A stretch of DNA of 28,416 bases from a virus: the IMG/VR virus record IMGVR_UViG_3300020180_000098, positions 1 to 28,416 of that record; one strand, written 5' to 3'. Position 1 is the stretch's first letter. Each line of letters starts with the position of its first letter. This document shows positions 6,767 through 15,399 of this stretch, in pieces. A model generated the notes under the pieces. The model did not search any database. It saw nothing but the letters and a program-made list of their open reading frames with translations, and was not told where the DNA came from. The position numbers were made by a program, and so were the translations under genes.

Positions 6767-8712
6767 ATTAATTCCTCAAAAGAAATTGTTACTACATTAC
6801 TATTTATTGCTATTCTTTCTATATTATAACTCACTACGCGCGCGTACATGCATGTAGTACCTGGCAATATTAAATTATTCGTGTCGTATAATATTACCGT
6901 ATTAGTTGCTGAATACTGCAAGTAAGCTTGTAGCTCTGACACTTTCAAATCGGGTATATCTTCCCAGGTAAGATCCAATAAATATCGTGGATCTTTTTCT
7001 GTAAAATCATCTTTTAATCTTTTTAATTTATATGGTCTTGTAGGCTCTCTTATAAAATCAAAGACTGTCCCAAAAAATGTTTTGCTCATTGGGTAGGTAG
7101 TTGTTGAGTCTGTGCCTAGCTGTAATCTCCAATATCTAAAGGCACTCGACGTCGAAAAATTTGCAATATAATCTAAATTAAAACTACCGGCTAAACTGTA
7201 GGTGTTAAATGCAAGTGTTCCGCCTATGGGGGCGTCAACATATTTCGAGAGTAAATAATTTTCTACACTTTGCCTGTCTGTATTTGAAAGATTAGCCGCG
7301 TAAATTAACATCTCTAATATGTAACCGTTAAAGTGTCGGCTGCCGTCTGTATATCTCCCGATCGTCGTAACTCCTGACGCTGTGCTTGCTCCTACTGCTC
7401 CGCTTACTACTGATGTGCCGTTAATAAATGTTTGTGAGCTGCCACCATTGACCAAGCTTGTAATAACATCAACCGTACCCCTCGATCTTGTTGCGTCTAT
7501 ATTAGACCCTGCGCTTAATCTTAATGTGCTAGCTCCTGTAAACATTGAAAATACACCGGTGCCAAAAGACCAGGGAATTTGATCGCCCGATGTTAAAGGC
7601 TCGCTGCGTATAACCTGAAACACCGTATAAGGTTGCGATCCCCCTATCGTGGTCCCTGTTAAAAAATCGTCTGTACCGTCAAACACCATTCCCCGATTGC
7701 CGTTTATTCCTGCGAATTGTGGGAAGTCTGTTGTTGCAATGTAGGTACTTGATGTTGTACTTAAAGCTACGGAAACACCGGCAATCATCGCTCCGCTTGT
7801 TCCGTCCCCTGTATAATTATGGGTGTTTTTAGCAGATAACAAGAGCGGCGTTACATTAATTAAATTTGTTACATTAGAGATAAGCGTAGCAGTTAGCGTG
7901 TGCCAACCGTCCCCAATGCTCGCAAAAGTTATAGCTGTCAAGGCTCCGCTTGCTGAACTGCTTAGATCTGGTATCCAAGAGTAAGCGAGAGAGCTAGTTA
8001 GACCGCCATCGTCTAAAATTAAACCTACTCCATTCCTTCCGTTTGCCTTGTAGGTCATCGTTACCCTGTAGGTCGAGCCACTTACTACGCGCACTTTCAC
8101 ATTTTGCTGAATAAAATGCGAATTTGCCGCCGTCGAATCCTCAGTAAGTAGAGAAACTGTACTTGCATTTGTCAAAGGATTAGTAGCACTTGTGTTAGTA
8201 ACTGTTGCTCTTGTTGCTGTCCAGTTAGCGACCTGAGTAAGATCGCTTGAATTTAGTACCCTATTTTCTTGAAGATCTCCGCGGCTCAATATTGGTCTAC
8301 TCGCTGCTGTGCCTTGAGTCGCATGATTTCCAAGCCCTGACAGATCATTAATTTGAGAAACTGCACCGCTTACCGTAGTAACTTGTCGGCTCGAATCGTA
8401 CCACGCGCGAATACCTGTAATAGCAGTCGGTGCAAAAGCTGAACCGCTTGAACCTCTTAAGTTTACACGAGTACACCCAGATCCCTGTAATTGTTTAGCG
8501 TCTATTAGCCCCAAGTGATCTACTGTTGCGGTCGTCCCTCTATCAAATTCAATTGTTAAATCATCCGCCGTCGCTGTTGCTAATTCAAACTGATCGCCTA
8601 CTCCCCCGGTGATTAAATTCTTAGCAGACAAGCCAGCTTTTACAGTGTGTGAAGTGGTTACGCTGTTCCCATTAAATGGAATATCTGGAAACGCTAAAAG
8701 AAAATTTGTCAT
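6763..8712 (-). CDS. Distal tail protein with nested LamG-like and carbohydrate-binding domains
   Basis: 649 aa. The ends match the preceding 270-aa protein. The N-terminal ~90 residues share the opening pattern (MTNFLLAFPDIPFN versus MSNLLISYPSIPFE) and a VDH motif. The C-terminal ~155 residues share the FFGTVFD / YFGTAFD motif and a final FEEL / FEEV. Between them is a large insert. At 96-145 is the front half of a LamG/concanavalin-like domain (RAWYDSS, INDLSGLGNHATQ, SRP). At about 150-328 is a CBM4/9-like domain starting LQENRVLNSSDL with NWTATRATVT. At 331-494 LamG resumes with GNRGMVFDGTDDFL and ends near YILEMLIYAANLS. Likely a tail tip component that binds surface glycans. Domain identities are from motif memory. 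Confidence 0.75.
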   Translation of the reverse strand: MTNFLLAFPDIPFNGNSVTTSHTVKAGLSAKNLITGGVGDQFELATATADDLTIEFDRGTTATVDHLGLIDAKQLQGSGCTRVNLRGSSGSAFAPTAITGIRAWYDSSRQVTTVSGAVSQINDLSGLGNHATQGTAASRPILSRGDLQENRVLNSSDLTQVANWTATRATVTNTSATNPLTNASTVSLLTEDSTAANSHFIQQNVKVRVVSGSTYRVTMTYKANGRNGVGLILDDGGLTSSLAYSWIPDLSSSASGALTAITFASIGDGWHTLTATLISNVTNLINVTPLLLSAKNTHNYTGDGTSGAMIAGVSVALSTTSSTYIATTDFPQFAGINGNRGMVFDGTDDFLTGTTIGGSQPYTVFQVIRSEPLTSGDQIPWSFGTGVFSMFTGASTLRLSAGSNIDATRSRGTVDVITSLVNGGSSQTFINGTSVVSGAVGASTASGVTTIGRYTDGSRHFNGYILEMLIYAANLSNTDRQSVENYLLSKYVDAPIGGTLAFNTYSLAGSFNLDYIANFSTSSAFRYWRLQLGTDSTTTYPMSKTFFGTVFDFIREPTRPYKLKRLKDDFTEKDPRYLLDLTWEDIPDLKVSELQAYLQYSATNTVILYDTNNLILPGTTCMYARVVSYNIERIAINSNVVTISFEELI

Positions 8713-9524
8713 TAGCCTAACACCTCTTCAAATTTGCAACTTATAATATGATAACCGTCTTTGTCTTTAATCATTTCGTGCTCTGGTGCTTCTATAAATT
8801 TAACGTGCATTAGTCTTTTATAATCTAAAATCTGATGCTCTGACGTCGTGTATAAAAAGAACCTGTGCTTGTCCCAATATCTTCCAACCGTAGAAAAAAA
8901 CTCTGTCATTTTAGCAGTGGTTATTTTTCTCCATTCTATCTCTATTGAGTATCTAGCGTCTGATAATTTATATAAATAAACACTTCCGCTACCTGCTTTA
9001 AAATCTCCGGCTATATCGTTTCTTGTGTAATTAAAATTTGAAACGTTTACAATTGGATCAAAGGCAGTACCAAAGTAAAGTTTAGAATAACTTCTATTTG
9101 TTGCTGCTCCCCCTGTAATCTGCGCCCTCCATGTTCTCGCTGCTGTTAAGTTTAAACTGTGCTGTATATAGTCTTGAGAATTAGAACCGCGCAATGTAGC
9201 ACTGGCAAAACTTGCGTCTGTTAAAACGTCGGCATAGGTGCCACCAATTGCGGTAGTAGTAGATAGTCTAAGAGTCGTCGTTCCTTGTGCGATTAATGAA
9301 TCTGCGCGCGCCACTATTACGTGGTCAACTGCTTTAGTTTTTCCAACTCCTAAATCATATTCGTTATTAATAGTACCTGATGCCCCTGCCGTAGCTTGCC
9401 CCCACGCGTGCCTTTCAGTTGAGATTAAATTTCTATAATTAAAATCTTCATTATACGTTACAGAATTTAGAGACTCGACCGCTTCAAAGGGGATAGATGG
9501 GTAAGAAATTAAAAGATTACTCAT
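8712..9524 (-). CDS. Distal tail protein, short paralog without lectin insert
   Basis: 270 aa, starting with an ATGA overlap at the end of the tape measure gene and ending in a TAATG overlap with its larger paralog. Residues 1-150 look like a galactose-binding-type beta sandwich with KAVDHVIVARADSL at about 64-77. Residues 150-270 form a second beta-rich domain with KLYFGTAFDPIV, YSIEIEWRKI and a final ISCKFEEVLG. Gene position directly after the tape measure is where siphoviruses encode the distal tail (Dit-like) protein. No recognised Dit motif is certain, so the name rests on position and on similarity to the next gene. Confidence 0.65.
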   Translation of the reverse strand: MSNLLISYPSIPFEAVESLNSVTYNEDFNYRNLISTERHAWGQATAGASGTINNEYDLGVGKTKAVDHVIVARADSLIAQGTTTLRLSTTTAIGGTYADVLTDASFASATLRGSNSQDYIQHSLNLTAARTWRAQITGGAATNRSYSKLYFGTAFDPIVNVSNFNYTRNDIAGDFKAGSGSVYLYKLSDARYSIEIEWRKITTAKMTEFFSTVGRYWDKHRFFLYTTSEHQILDYKRLMHVKFIEAPEHEMIKDKDGYHIISCKFEEVLG

Positions 9525-12500
9525 AGTCTTAACTGTCTACCGTTTATGTCTACTAATTGATTTCTTGAATTTCTGTATATACCTTTTCTCGATGTCGCTC
9601 TCAATCCTTTAGGTAAGCTAACTTTAGTAGGCAATCCCTTGTTGCTTTTGTCCAACTGTGGTGCTGCTGTTGTATCGTTCGGCACTACTCCGTTTTGACC
9701 TACTGTGATTATTCCGTACCCTTCTAATATTTTTCTATCTGCTTCTGTCAAATTTAAAGAGACATCCAAGGTCACCGACTTGCGATCTGGTATAGCGTTT
9801 AATTCTTCTGTAAGTCTTCTCGTCTCGCTGCTAGTTTCATTAAATGCAAACCCTATCTGCTGTAGCTGGTCGCCGAATTTAATAAATTGCGTTGTGTCTA
9901 TATTCGCAATCGCATCTATTGATTCAATCCCAGTGTTTTTTAGAGCTATAAATATTTTCTGCAATTGTTCAGCACTTACACCACTACCAAGTAAATTCTC
10001 AGACAAACTCTCAAGTGATGTTCCCCCCACGTTTTGTAGAGACTTACCAATCTTTTGAAAAAAGTCCTTTGATAGTATTCCGCCGTTTGTTCCTGCGTTT
10101 ACAAAATTCTCAAATTGTTTTTTAACATCTGTGCCACCTGTTAAGTCGTCTAGTCTTTTCTTGGCTTGTGTAAATGATTCGTTACCTGATAAAAACGCAT
10201 CTTGCGCTTTGTCTTTTAATTGGTCAAAAGAAATTCCGGACTGCTGCGCTGCGAGATTTAGTAAATCTATATTACCGGCGTATTTACCGACTAGTTTTGC
10301 AAGTCTATCATAAGGAGATTCAGCTATTAATTTCTTACTGGATTCCCTTAACTTGTCTTGTGCTGCTCTAAGCTTTTCAATTTGTACAGTAAGCTCTATC
10401 GGTACTTTTTTCCCAGCGTTTAAAAGTTTATCTCTTTTCTTTTCAGCATCGCTTAATTCTTTAACATTAGTAGTAATAGACTTTCTAACATTGTCTAACT
10501 GCTGCTCTGCTGTTTTATTTGTAATTAAACTAGATGTAAGATTATCTAATATACTTCGATACTCGTTAGAACCCCCAAGGAGTCTTTCTACTTCTTGTAT
10601 TTGTCGGCTCTTTTCTCGCTTCTTCTCATCTGCCAACTTCTCCGCTTTAATCTGTGCTTTAGACTTGCTTTTTGTTGCTCCGCTCGATCTAGTGCTTTGT
10701 GTTCCCGGATTTTTACTTGATTGTGTTGTTGTTCCAAAGTTTGATCTTGAGGTGTCCCCTGGCGGTATAACTGCCTTTTCTGTTGGTGCTAACCCTTGTG
10801 AAATTAATTGTTGATTCGCTCCAATCGCTGTTAGCTGCGCATTAGTCGCGCTTGCTAAATCTGCAACGGATCTAATTCCTGCCGCGGTCATCGCTGCCAT
10901 TAATGTTTGAACGGTGCTTGCTGCTGCCCCGAATCTATTAACTAATATATCTGCCATCTGTGGCAAAGTGTTTGCGCCTAATTGTTGTGCTTCAATTCCA
11001 ACGGCTTGCAGTGCATTAAATAACTGTCTCCCCCCCTTGAATCCTGCGGCTCCTACTGCATCAAAGGCTGCGCCTAAATCTTGAAACACATTAGTGCCGG
11101 ACATGATGCCGTATAAATCTTGTAATCTTTGCTGTAGTTGCAAAACGGATTCATTACCTAAATAGAAACTTTCAAACATCTGGTCTGATAGTGTTTCAAA
11201 ACTTTGTCCTGTTGCCTGAATGATAGTTTGTAAATCTGCAAGTGTTACATTATTATTAGCTAATACAACGCCTAAATTAATCGCTGCATCTTTGCCTAAT
11301 CCTAAAGCTTGTGCCAATCCATCGCCTAAGGTTGTAAACTGTGCTTGAGTAGAGGCTGATAGCCCTGCGAAAATTCCACTTGTTGGATCTTGATTACCGC
11401 TGAAAACTAAATCTGTTAATCGGCTCAGCTGTCCATTGACTGATACTGCTATTTTATTTGCGTCAAAAACATCGGCAAAGAATTTGTCTGCTTGTTTTCT
11501 CATCTGCGTAGCTGCTGATGTTCCAAATAATTTGTCTCCAAAGAATTTGTCAAAGCCATAGCCTAACCCTGGTATGACTGCGTTCAAAAATAATTTAACA
11601 AACTTAGAGGTTGCACTTTTTGACGTTCCAACGTTTACCACTGTATCTACTGTGTGCTCGGTTACTGCTTTTAATATCGCACCCCCGATCGGTCCTGCAA
11701 AAGCTGTACCTATTGCCTCCCCTGCCGAAGCTGCTACTGCTGTAATATCGTTTCTATTAAACCCCTCATCAACTCCTTTAGAAATTGCGCTGCCTATGGT
11801 TGATTGTAAACTAGATGAGATACCAGCCCCCTTGCTTCCTGACTCAAAGCCCATTGCTTTATCTAATAGCGAATCGAATTTAGGGGCTAAATTATCTAAT
11901 TCTTTCCCTAATTTAACATGCGAATCAGCAAGCCCTACAATGCTTTTGCTCGCTATATCTGCACTTGCTTTAATTTCCTTGGTCGCTGCGGTGCTCCCTG
12001 TAATCGCAACCGTTGCAATCGCTGCTTTCTTGCCAAGTCCTTGATAATCGTTAGCTGTTTTAGTTACTGTTTTGCTAAGATCTTCATGACTTTGCTCAAG
12101 TTTCTCGATATTAGGTTTAGCATTATTTAAAAATTCGTCTGATACTTTTTGCGATTCTTTGCCAAGCTTTTCTAGGCTCGCGATAGACTGAGAAGCGTTT
12201 AAGCCATTGCCTGATATCATTAGCCCGATGACTCTTAAGCCTAAAGCGAAATCTTCTAAATCTTGTTTGGTGCCTAAAAGTTTAGTGGTTAGGTTAGAGA
12301 TTGCGCCAATCGTGTTTGTAATTCCGTTTATTAGTGGGGTAAAATCTGTATTGGTTGCAAAGTTTGCAATTGTATTAATTAGCTCGTTTAACTCTGGACT
12401 AGTAGCTATTGCCCTAGTTAGTTGATCTGTAAAATCTGACACTCTCGCTTTAATTACAAGAAGCTGATCTGATGCATCGTTAGTTACTATTCCTAACTCT

Positions 12501-13177
12501 TGCGTTTTACCGCTCAAGGCTTCTAGCATTGCCGCCCTGCTAACTTCAAGTCTTTGATTTTCCGTCAATTGTTCGCGCGTTATGCCTAACTTTATTGCGT
12601 AGTCTGTTTCTGCTTTCTGTAGATCAATGTGAACCCCCATAGCTTTTAAGGCTCGATCTGTTCCGCGTATGAAGCTGTCACCTATTTGATCCAGTGCTTG
12701 CTTTAAGGTTACCCCTGTGGCGTCTGCTAATGATCGCGCCGCGTTTGCCATCTCATCAAAAGTACTAGGATCTAAGCCTGCGATTAATAGCTCGTTAGCT
12801 TTTCGCATTACTTCTACTTGCGTAAATGTACCCCCTAGCGCGCTTGATAAGTTACTCCTGAGCTGTTCTGAGGCAACCCCTGCCTGCTTGCTTAGTCTGT
12901 CAAAAGAATTGGCAATATCATCAACTCTTGAACCTGCATCAACGGCTTCAAGCGTCATGCTAATACCTTTAACGGCGATAGCTGCCGCGGCTGCAAGTGT
13001 TGCTACTGTGATTAAGTTAGTTTGAAATTTTGCTAATCCGCTACTGGCTGCGTTCGCCTCTTTGCCAACTTCTTGCGCTGCTTTGCCAACTTCCTTAAGA
13101 TCGCGCACTGCCCCTTTTTCATCGACCTCTACAACGATTTCTATTTTGTCGGTGCCTCCGCTGCTCGTAAATACCAT
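9521..13177 (-). CDS. Tail tape measure protein
   Basis: 1218 aa, the longest gene, preceded by AGGAG ten bases before the ATG. The N-terminus has the typical tape-measure start, IEIVVEVDEKGAVRDLKEVGKAAQEVG, then an Ala-rich hydrophobic helix at about 54-72. RSLADATGVTLKQALDQIGDSFIRGTDRALKAMGV (segment at about 148-182) is a pattern repeated across tape measure proteins. Further hydrophobic stretches lie at about 479-505 and 527-541. A low-complexity Ser/Thr/Lys-rich linker and charged coiled coil at about 795-955 separate two related modules (636-795 and 960-1112). The protein sets tail length and probably forms a membrane channel at DNA entry. At the usual 1.5 angstrom per residue, 1218 aa would predict a tail near 180 nm; that is an inference. 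Confidence 0.93.
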   Translation of the reverse strand: MVFTSSGGTDKIEIVVEVDEKGAVRDLKEVGKAAQEVGKEANAASSGLAKFQTNLITVATLAAAAAIAVKGISMTLEAVDAGSRVDDIANSFDRLSKQAGVASEQLRSNLSSALGGTFTQVEVMRKANELLIAGLDPSTFDEMANAARSLADATGVTLKQALDQIGDSFIRGTDRALKAMGVHIDLQKAETDYAIKLGITREQLTENQRLEVSRAAMLEALSGKTQELGIVTNDASDQLLVIKARVSDFTDQLTRAIATSPELNELINTIANFATNTDFTPLINGITNTIGAISNLTTKLLGTKQDLEDFALGLRVIGLMISGNGLNASQSIASLEKLGKESQKVSDEFLNNAKPNIEKLEQSHEDLSKTVTKTANDYQGLGKKAAIATVAITGSTAATKEIKASADIASKSIVGLADSHVKLGKELDNLAPKFDSLLDKAMGFESGSKGAGISSSLQSTIGSAISKGVDEGFNRNDITAVAASAGEAIGTAFAGPIGGAILKAVTEHTVDTVVNVGTSKSATSKFVKLFLNAVIPGLGYGFDKFFGDKLFGTSAATQMRKQADKFFADVFDANKIAVSVNGQLSRLTDLVFSGNQDPTSGIFAGLSASTQAQFTTLGDGLAQALGLGKDAAINLGVVLANNNVTLADLQTIIQATGQSFETLSDQMFESFYLGNESVLQLQQRLQDLYGIMSGTNVFQDLGAAFDAVGAAGFKGGRQLFNALQAVGIEAQQLGANTLPQMADILVNRFGAAASTVQTLMAAMTAAGIRSVADLASATNAQLTAIGANQQLISQGLAPTEKAVIPPGDTSRSNFGTTTQSSKNPGTQSTRSSGATKSKSKAQIKAEKLADEKKREKSRQIQEVERLLGGSNEYRSILDNLTSSLITNKTAEQQLDNVRKSITTNVKELSDAEKKRDKLLNAGKKVPIELTVQIEKLRAAQDKLRESSKKLIAESPYDRLAKLVGKYAGNIDLLNLAAQQSGISFDQLKDKAQDAFLSGNESFTQAKKRLDDLTGGTDVKKQFENFVNAGTNGGILSKDFFQKIGKSLQNVGGTSLESLSENLLGSGVSAEQLQKIFIALKNTGIESIDAIANIDTTQFIKFGDQLQQIGFAFNETSSETRRLTEELNAIPDRKSVTLDVSLNLTEADRKILEGYGIITVGQNGVVPNDTTAAPQLDKSNKGLPTKVSLPKGLRATSRKGIYRNSRNQLVDINGRQLRL
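9848..11269 (-). repeat. Diverged internal protein repeat in the tape measure gene
   Basis: Two protein modules in the same gene align by eye. Module A covers residues about 637-795 (11269-10793) and module B about 960-1110 (10300-9848). Shared marks are LGNESVLQLQQRLQDL versus SGNESFTQAKKRLDDL, LQAVG versus LQNVG, and TAAGIRSVADLA versus KNTGIESIDAIA. The DNA has diverged, so the duplication is old. A charged linker and coiled coil lie between the two copies. Confidence 0.7.
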
Positions 13178-13179
13178 AT

Positions 13180-13608
13180 TTAAAAGCTCCTAAAACTTAC
13201 TTTGCCTATTGTTCCCCTGACCATTTGTAAAGTGAGGTCATCAACTGCTCTACGCCAAATATTAATTTCATTTTCTAAACTTTCACGCTCTGTTATTGCT
13301 TGCTGTAGAACGGCATAAAAATACTGCGCTATTCCCTTTGCTCCGCTTTCTTCTTCTGATAATAAAGCCATAGAATACATTTCCATAAATGCTTTATTAT
13401 CTTCATCAAATATATTTGTGACTATTGTTTTTTGCTTGCTCGGTCTTAGCTGATTCAAGTCACCAAACTGCTTCTCAATTGTTGCGTTGCTTTTTGGCTC
13501 TGCTAACGCATGATCGATCGCGCTCTCTAGCGTTTGTAAGTGTAATTGTACTAATGCAAGCTGTGCCGTTACCCCTGTGATTTTCTGCGCTGCTGTTGTA
13601 TCTCCCAT
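13180..13608 (-). CDS. Small helical protein between chaperone and tape measure
   Basis: 142 aa. Mostly helical: a first helix pair at about 8-45 (TAQLALVQLHLQTLESAIDHAL), a linker rich in Asn, Lys and Gln, and a second helical part at about 70-130. The ATG overlaps the end of the frameshift chaperone gene by 40 bases; an AAGGGA lies about 12 bases upstream, which is a little far. The stop is two bases before the tape measure start. I recognise no family. Position suggests an assembly factor or a minor tail protein that binds the tape measure or the chaperones. Confidence 0.6.
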   Translation of the reverse strand: MGDTTAAQKITGVTAQLALVQLHLQTLESAIDHALAEPKSNATIEKQFGDLNQLRPSKQKTIVTNIFDEDNKAFMEMYSMALLSEEESGAKGIAQYFYAVLQQAITERESLENEINIWRRAVDDLTLQMVRGTIGKVSFRSF

Positions 13609-14311
13609 TCTGCAAAAATCCCTTCTAATTCTATGTGTGTTTGCGGATCGTCGTATAAACCCAGTCTCTCGTTAACCATTTGCATTACGCGCGGATCTTC
13701 CGTTCTTGAATATAGGGATTTTCCGCGCCTATAATCGTCTATTTGTTCATTAAGTTTTATGTCGGTTGCCCATTCTTCCACCGGGCAACCCTCAGGGGTA
13801 AAGCAAAGCGGCATAAGATTATCGTCTTGGTAAAAGAGCATACACTTGGTACACTCCAAACCTGGATGCTCAATTAATACTTGATTTAACCTTGTGCTAA
13901 GTCGCTTACCCCTGGCTCTTTTTTTTCTTCTTCCTTGTTTACTGCCTTTGTGCTTTTAATATAATCCCAAAACATACTAGAGATAGCACCGTAAAGCGCA
14001 GTAGAAATGTCTCCTGACTTTATTTGCTCGAGAGTAACCGTCTCGCCGTAGTCTTTTAATTCTCCTACAACGTTTTGAAGATGTCTAAACGGAATTTGTT
14101 CATAATCGTCCATTATGTTTTTAAATTCAATTTGCTTCTCTGGATTTTTTTTATCCTCCTCGGTCGCATTTTTAACCTTCTCCAAATTGACTAGCAATCT
14201 CATTGAAACATTTTGTTTTAACGGACTAAAAAACAGTTCGGTATAAGAACCATCGCCGTTTTTAATCTTAGTAGTCGCTTCGGGTAGAGTTATCTCTATT
14301 GTTTTTTTCAT
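13569..14311 (-). CDS. Tail assembly chaperone, frameshift product (GT-like), 247 aa
   Basis: This is the long form produced if the ribosome slips back one base on the A8 run at 13919-13926. The first 131 residues are shared with the short form. The extension of 116 residues is in the -1 frame, open from the slip site through to the stop at 13569-13571 and starting RARGKRLSTRLNQVLIEHPG. The downstream frame has no good start of its own: its first candidate is a TTG at 13859 with no Shine-Dalgarno. The extension holds four Cys in a short span (ECTKC, then PLC and EGC). The lambda gpG/gpGT pair and relatives just before the tape measure work this way; the long form recruits tape measure to tail tube. 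Frameshifting is inferred from sequence. Confidence 0.75.
13886..14311 (-). CDS. Tail assembly chaperone, short form (G-like), 141 aa
   Basis: 141 aa, reading without frameshift to the TAA at 13886-13888. The N-terminus is beta-rich (TIEITLPEATTKI), then come charged helices and a Lys/Glu-rich C-terminus where the slip site lies (codons for Glu129, Lys130, Lys131). There is no clear Shine-Dalgarno before the ATG at 14311; it starts one codon after the tail tube stop, so translation coupling is likely. Place between tail tube and tape measure, size and the overlapping frame all match phage tail assembly chaperones, which coat the tape measure and are absent from finished virions. Confidence 0.75.
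   Translation of the reverse strand: MKKTIEITLPEATTKIKNGDGSYTELFFSPLKQNVSMRLLVNLEKVKNATEEDKKNPEKQIEFKNIMDDYEQIPFRHLQNVVGELKDYGETVTLEQIKSGDISTALYGAISSMFWDYIKSTKAVNKEEEKKEPGVSDLAQG
13919..13926 (-). promoter_or_regulatory. Programmed -1 ribosomal frameshift slippery site (A8)
   Basis: Eight A residues in sense orientation, read GAA AAA AAA GAG in the zero frame, give the heptamer A AAA AAA in the right phase for tandem -1 slippage (13925-13919). The -1 frame downstream is open to 13569. Both frames and the phase were checked by codon arithmetic. A stimulatory structure downstream is not obvious by eye. Confidence 0.75.
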
Positions 14312-14314
14312 ATT

Positions 14315-15364
14315 TTAATACACTGTCGTTCTTGCGTTTACAACTCTGATATGTGGTAAAGTACTAAACATACCGGTCGGTATACTAGATGCAACCAAAG
14401 CTTTGAAAGTAACGGTCATCCCGTTTTCTCCTGCGTTAGCAACGTCATGCTCTGGATCTAACACTACTTTTAATCTTGGAAAGTAATAATTTACTTCCGG
14501 GAAGATTCCGCCTGCTATTACTGTCGGTGCTCTGATGCTTGCGCTTAGTTTGTATTCTGTGCCTGCTTCGTGCGCTGTAAAATAAGTAAAGTCCTCAACT
14601 GTTTTAAGCTCTAGCGTAATTGTTGCCATAAATGGCGGTTGTCCGCTTGCTCTTGGTGCTCCAAATCCTACCGATCCTTTTATCTCAGAAACAAGCTCCT
14701 GTGACTTGTCGTAGTCAATGCTTACTTTAGCCACTACGATCCTATTAGCTGGACTAGCAAGCACGCCGGCACTTTGTACATTAATCAAAACTTCGTCTGT
14801 ACTTCTTACAATAAAGTTTTGTCTAGTCGCTGGCTCTGTAGTCGCAACTAATGAAGCCGCGTTGTTTGTCGTTGCTGTTATTAATCTATTAGTAGCTAGT
14901 AGCTCATAAGTCGCTTTAGCATAATCATTAGGCGTCAATTCGATCCCTAATTTAGTAACCACATTGTTTACATACTCAAATATAGCAGTACTCTCACCAT
15001 GAAACGCTAAGTTTGCATAGTTTGCAGTAGAAACTGCATTGTATGTAAAGCTATGTGCCGTTGCTGGTGTAGACAATACTGCAACCGTTTCGGTGCCAAA
15101 CAATTGCTTGATTAAAGCTATTCCTTGGTCGTCACTTCTTATTGTTTTTGTAAATCCTACCGTTGGATTAAAGTTACCTATATCACTATCGGTCGATAAT
15201 GCTTGACCTGATCCAATACCTACTTCTGACAACTCGGTAGTACCTCTGCTGTGTGTGATACTATCTACTACTAATTTATGACCTGCGCCGGCTTGAGTAA
15301 TTCCGTCAAAGGTTGTGGCTAAGGTTACCCCTAGCGATGTGTTTCCGCCTGTTCTTGCTGGCAT
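14315..15364 (-). CDS. Major tail tube protein
   Basis: 349 aa with AGGAG nine bases before the ATG. It starts PARTGGNTSLG and is rich in Ala, Thr, Val and short strands. LGIELTPNDYAKATYEL at about 138-154 and the C-terminal stretch with PHIRVVNARTTVY are of the kind seen in phage tail tube or tail fibre-like tube proteins. Two similar beta-sandwich halves can be imagined (about 20-170 and 180-330), as in tube proteins with a tandem domain. It precedes the chaperone frameshift pair and tape measure, the usual siphovirus order. Name from order and character more than from a single motif. Confidence 0.75.
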   Translation of the reverse strand: MPARTGGNTSLGVTLATTFDGITQAGAGHKLVVDSITHSRGTTELSEVGIGSGQALSTDSDIGNFNPTVGFTKTIRSDDQGIALIKQLFGTETVAVLSTPATAHSFTYNAVSTANYANLAFHGESTAIFEYVNNVVTKLGIELTPNDYAKATYELLATNRLITATTNNAASLVATTEPATRQNFIVRSTDEVLINVQSAGVLASPANRIVVAKVSIDYDKSQELVSEIKGSVGFGAPRASGQPPFMATITLELKTVEDFTYFTAHEAGTEYKLSASIRAPTVIAGGIFPEVNYYFPRLKVVLDPEHDVANAGENGMTVTFKALVASSIPTGMFSTLPHIRVVNARTTVY

Positions 15365-15399
15365 TTTTGAAATCTCCTAAAAATTGTTAATTAAATTGA

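Noticed and set aside
6763-8712. Diversity-generating retroelement target in the lectin-bearing tail gene
   Set aside because: No reverse transcriptase, template repeat or variable C-terminal repeat is seen in the window.
10353-12044. Plus-strand open frames (10353-10814, 11574-12044 and others) opposite the tape measure gene
   Set aside because: They have hydrophobic, Ser-rich composition typical of antisense readings, no ribosome binding sites, and lie wholly inside a strongly supported gene.
13569-13859. Independent 96-aa gene starting at 13859
   Set aside because: The start is a TTG without Shine-Dalgarno, and the frame is open upstream to a well-phased slippery A8 run; the frameshift explanation is better.
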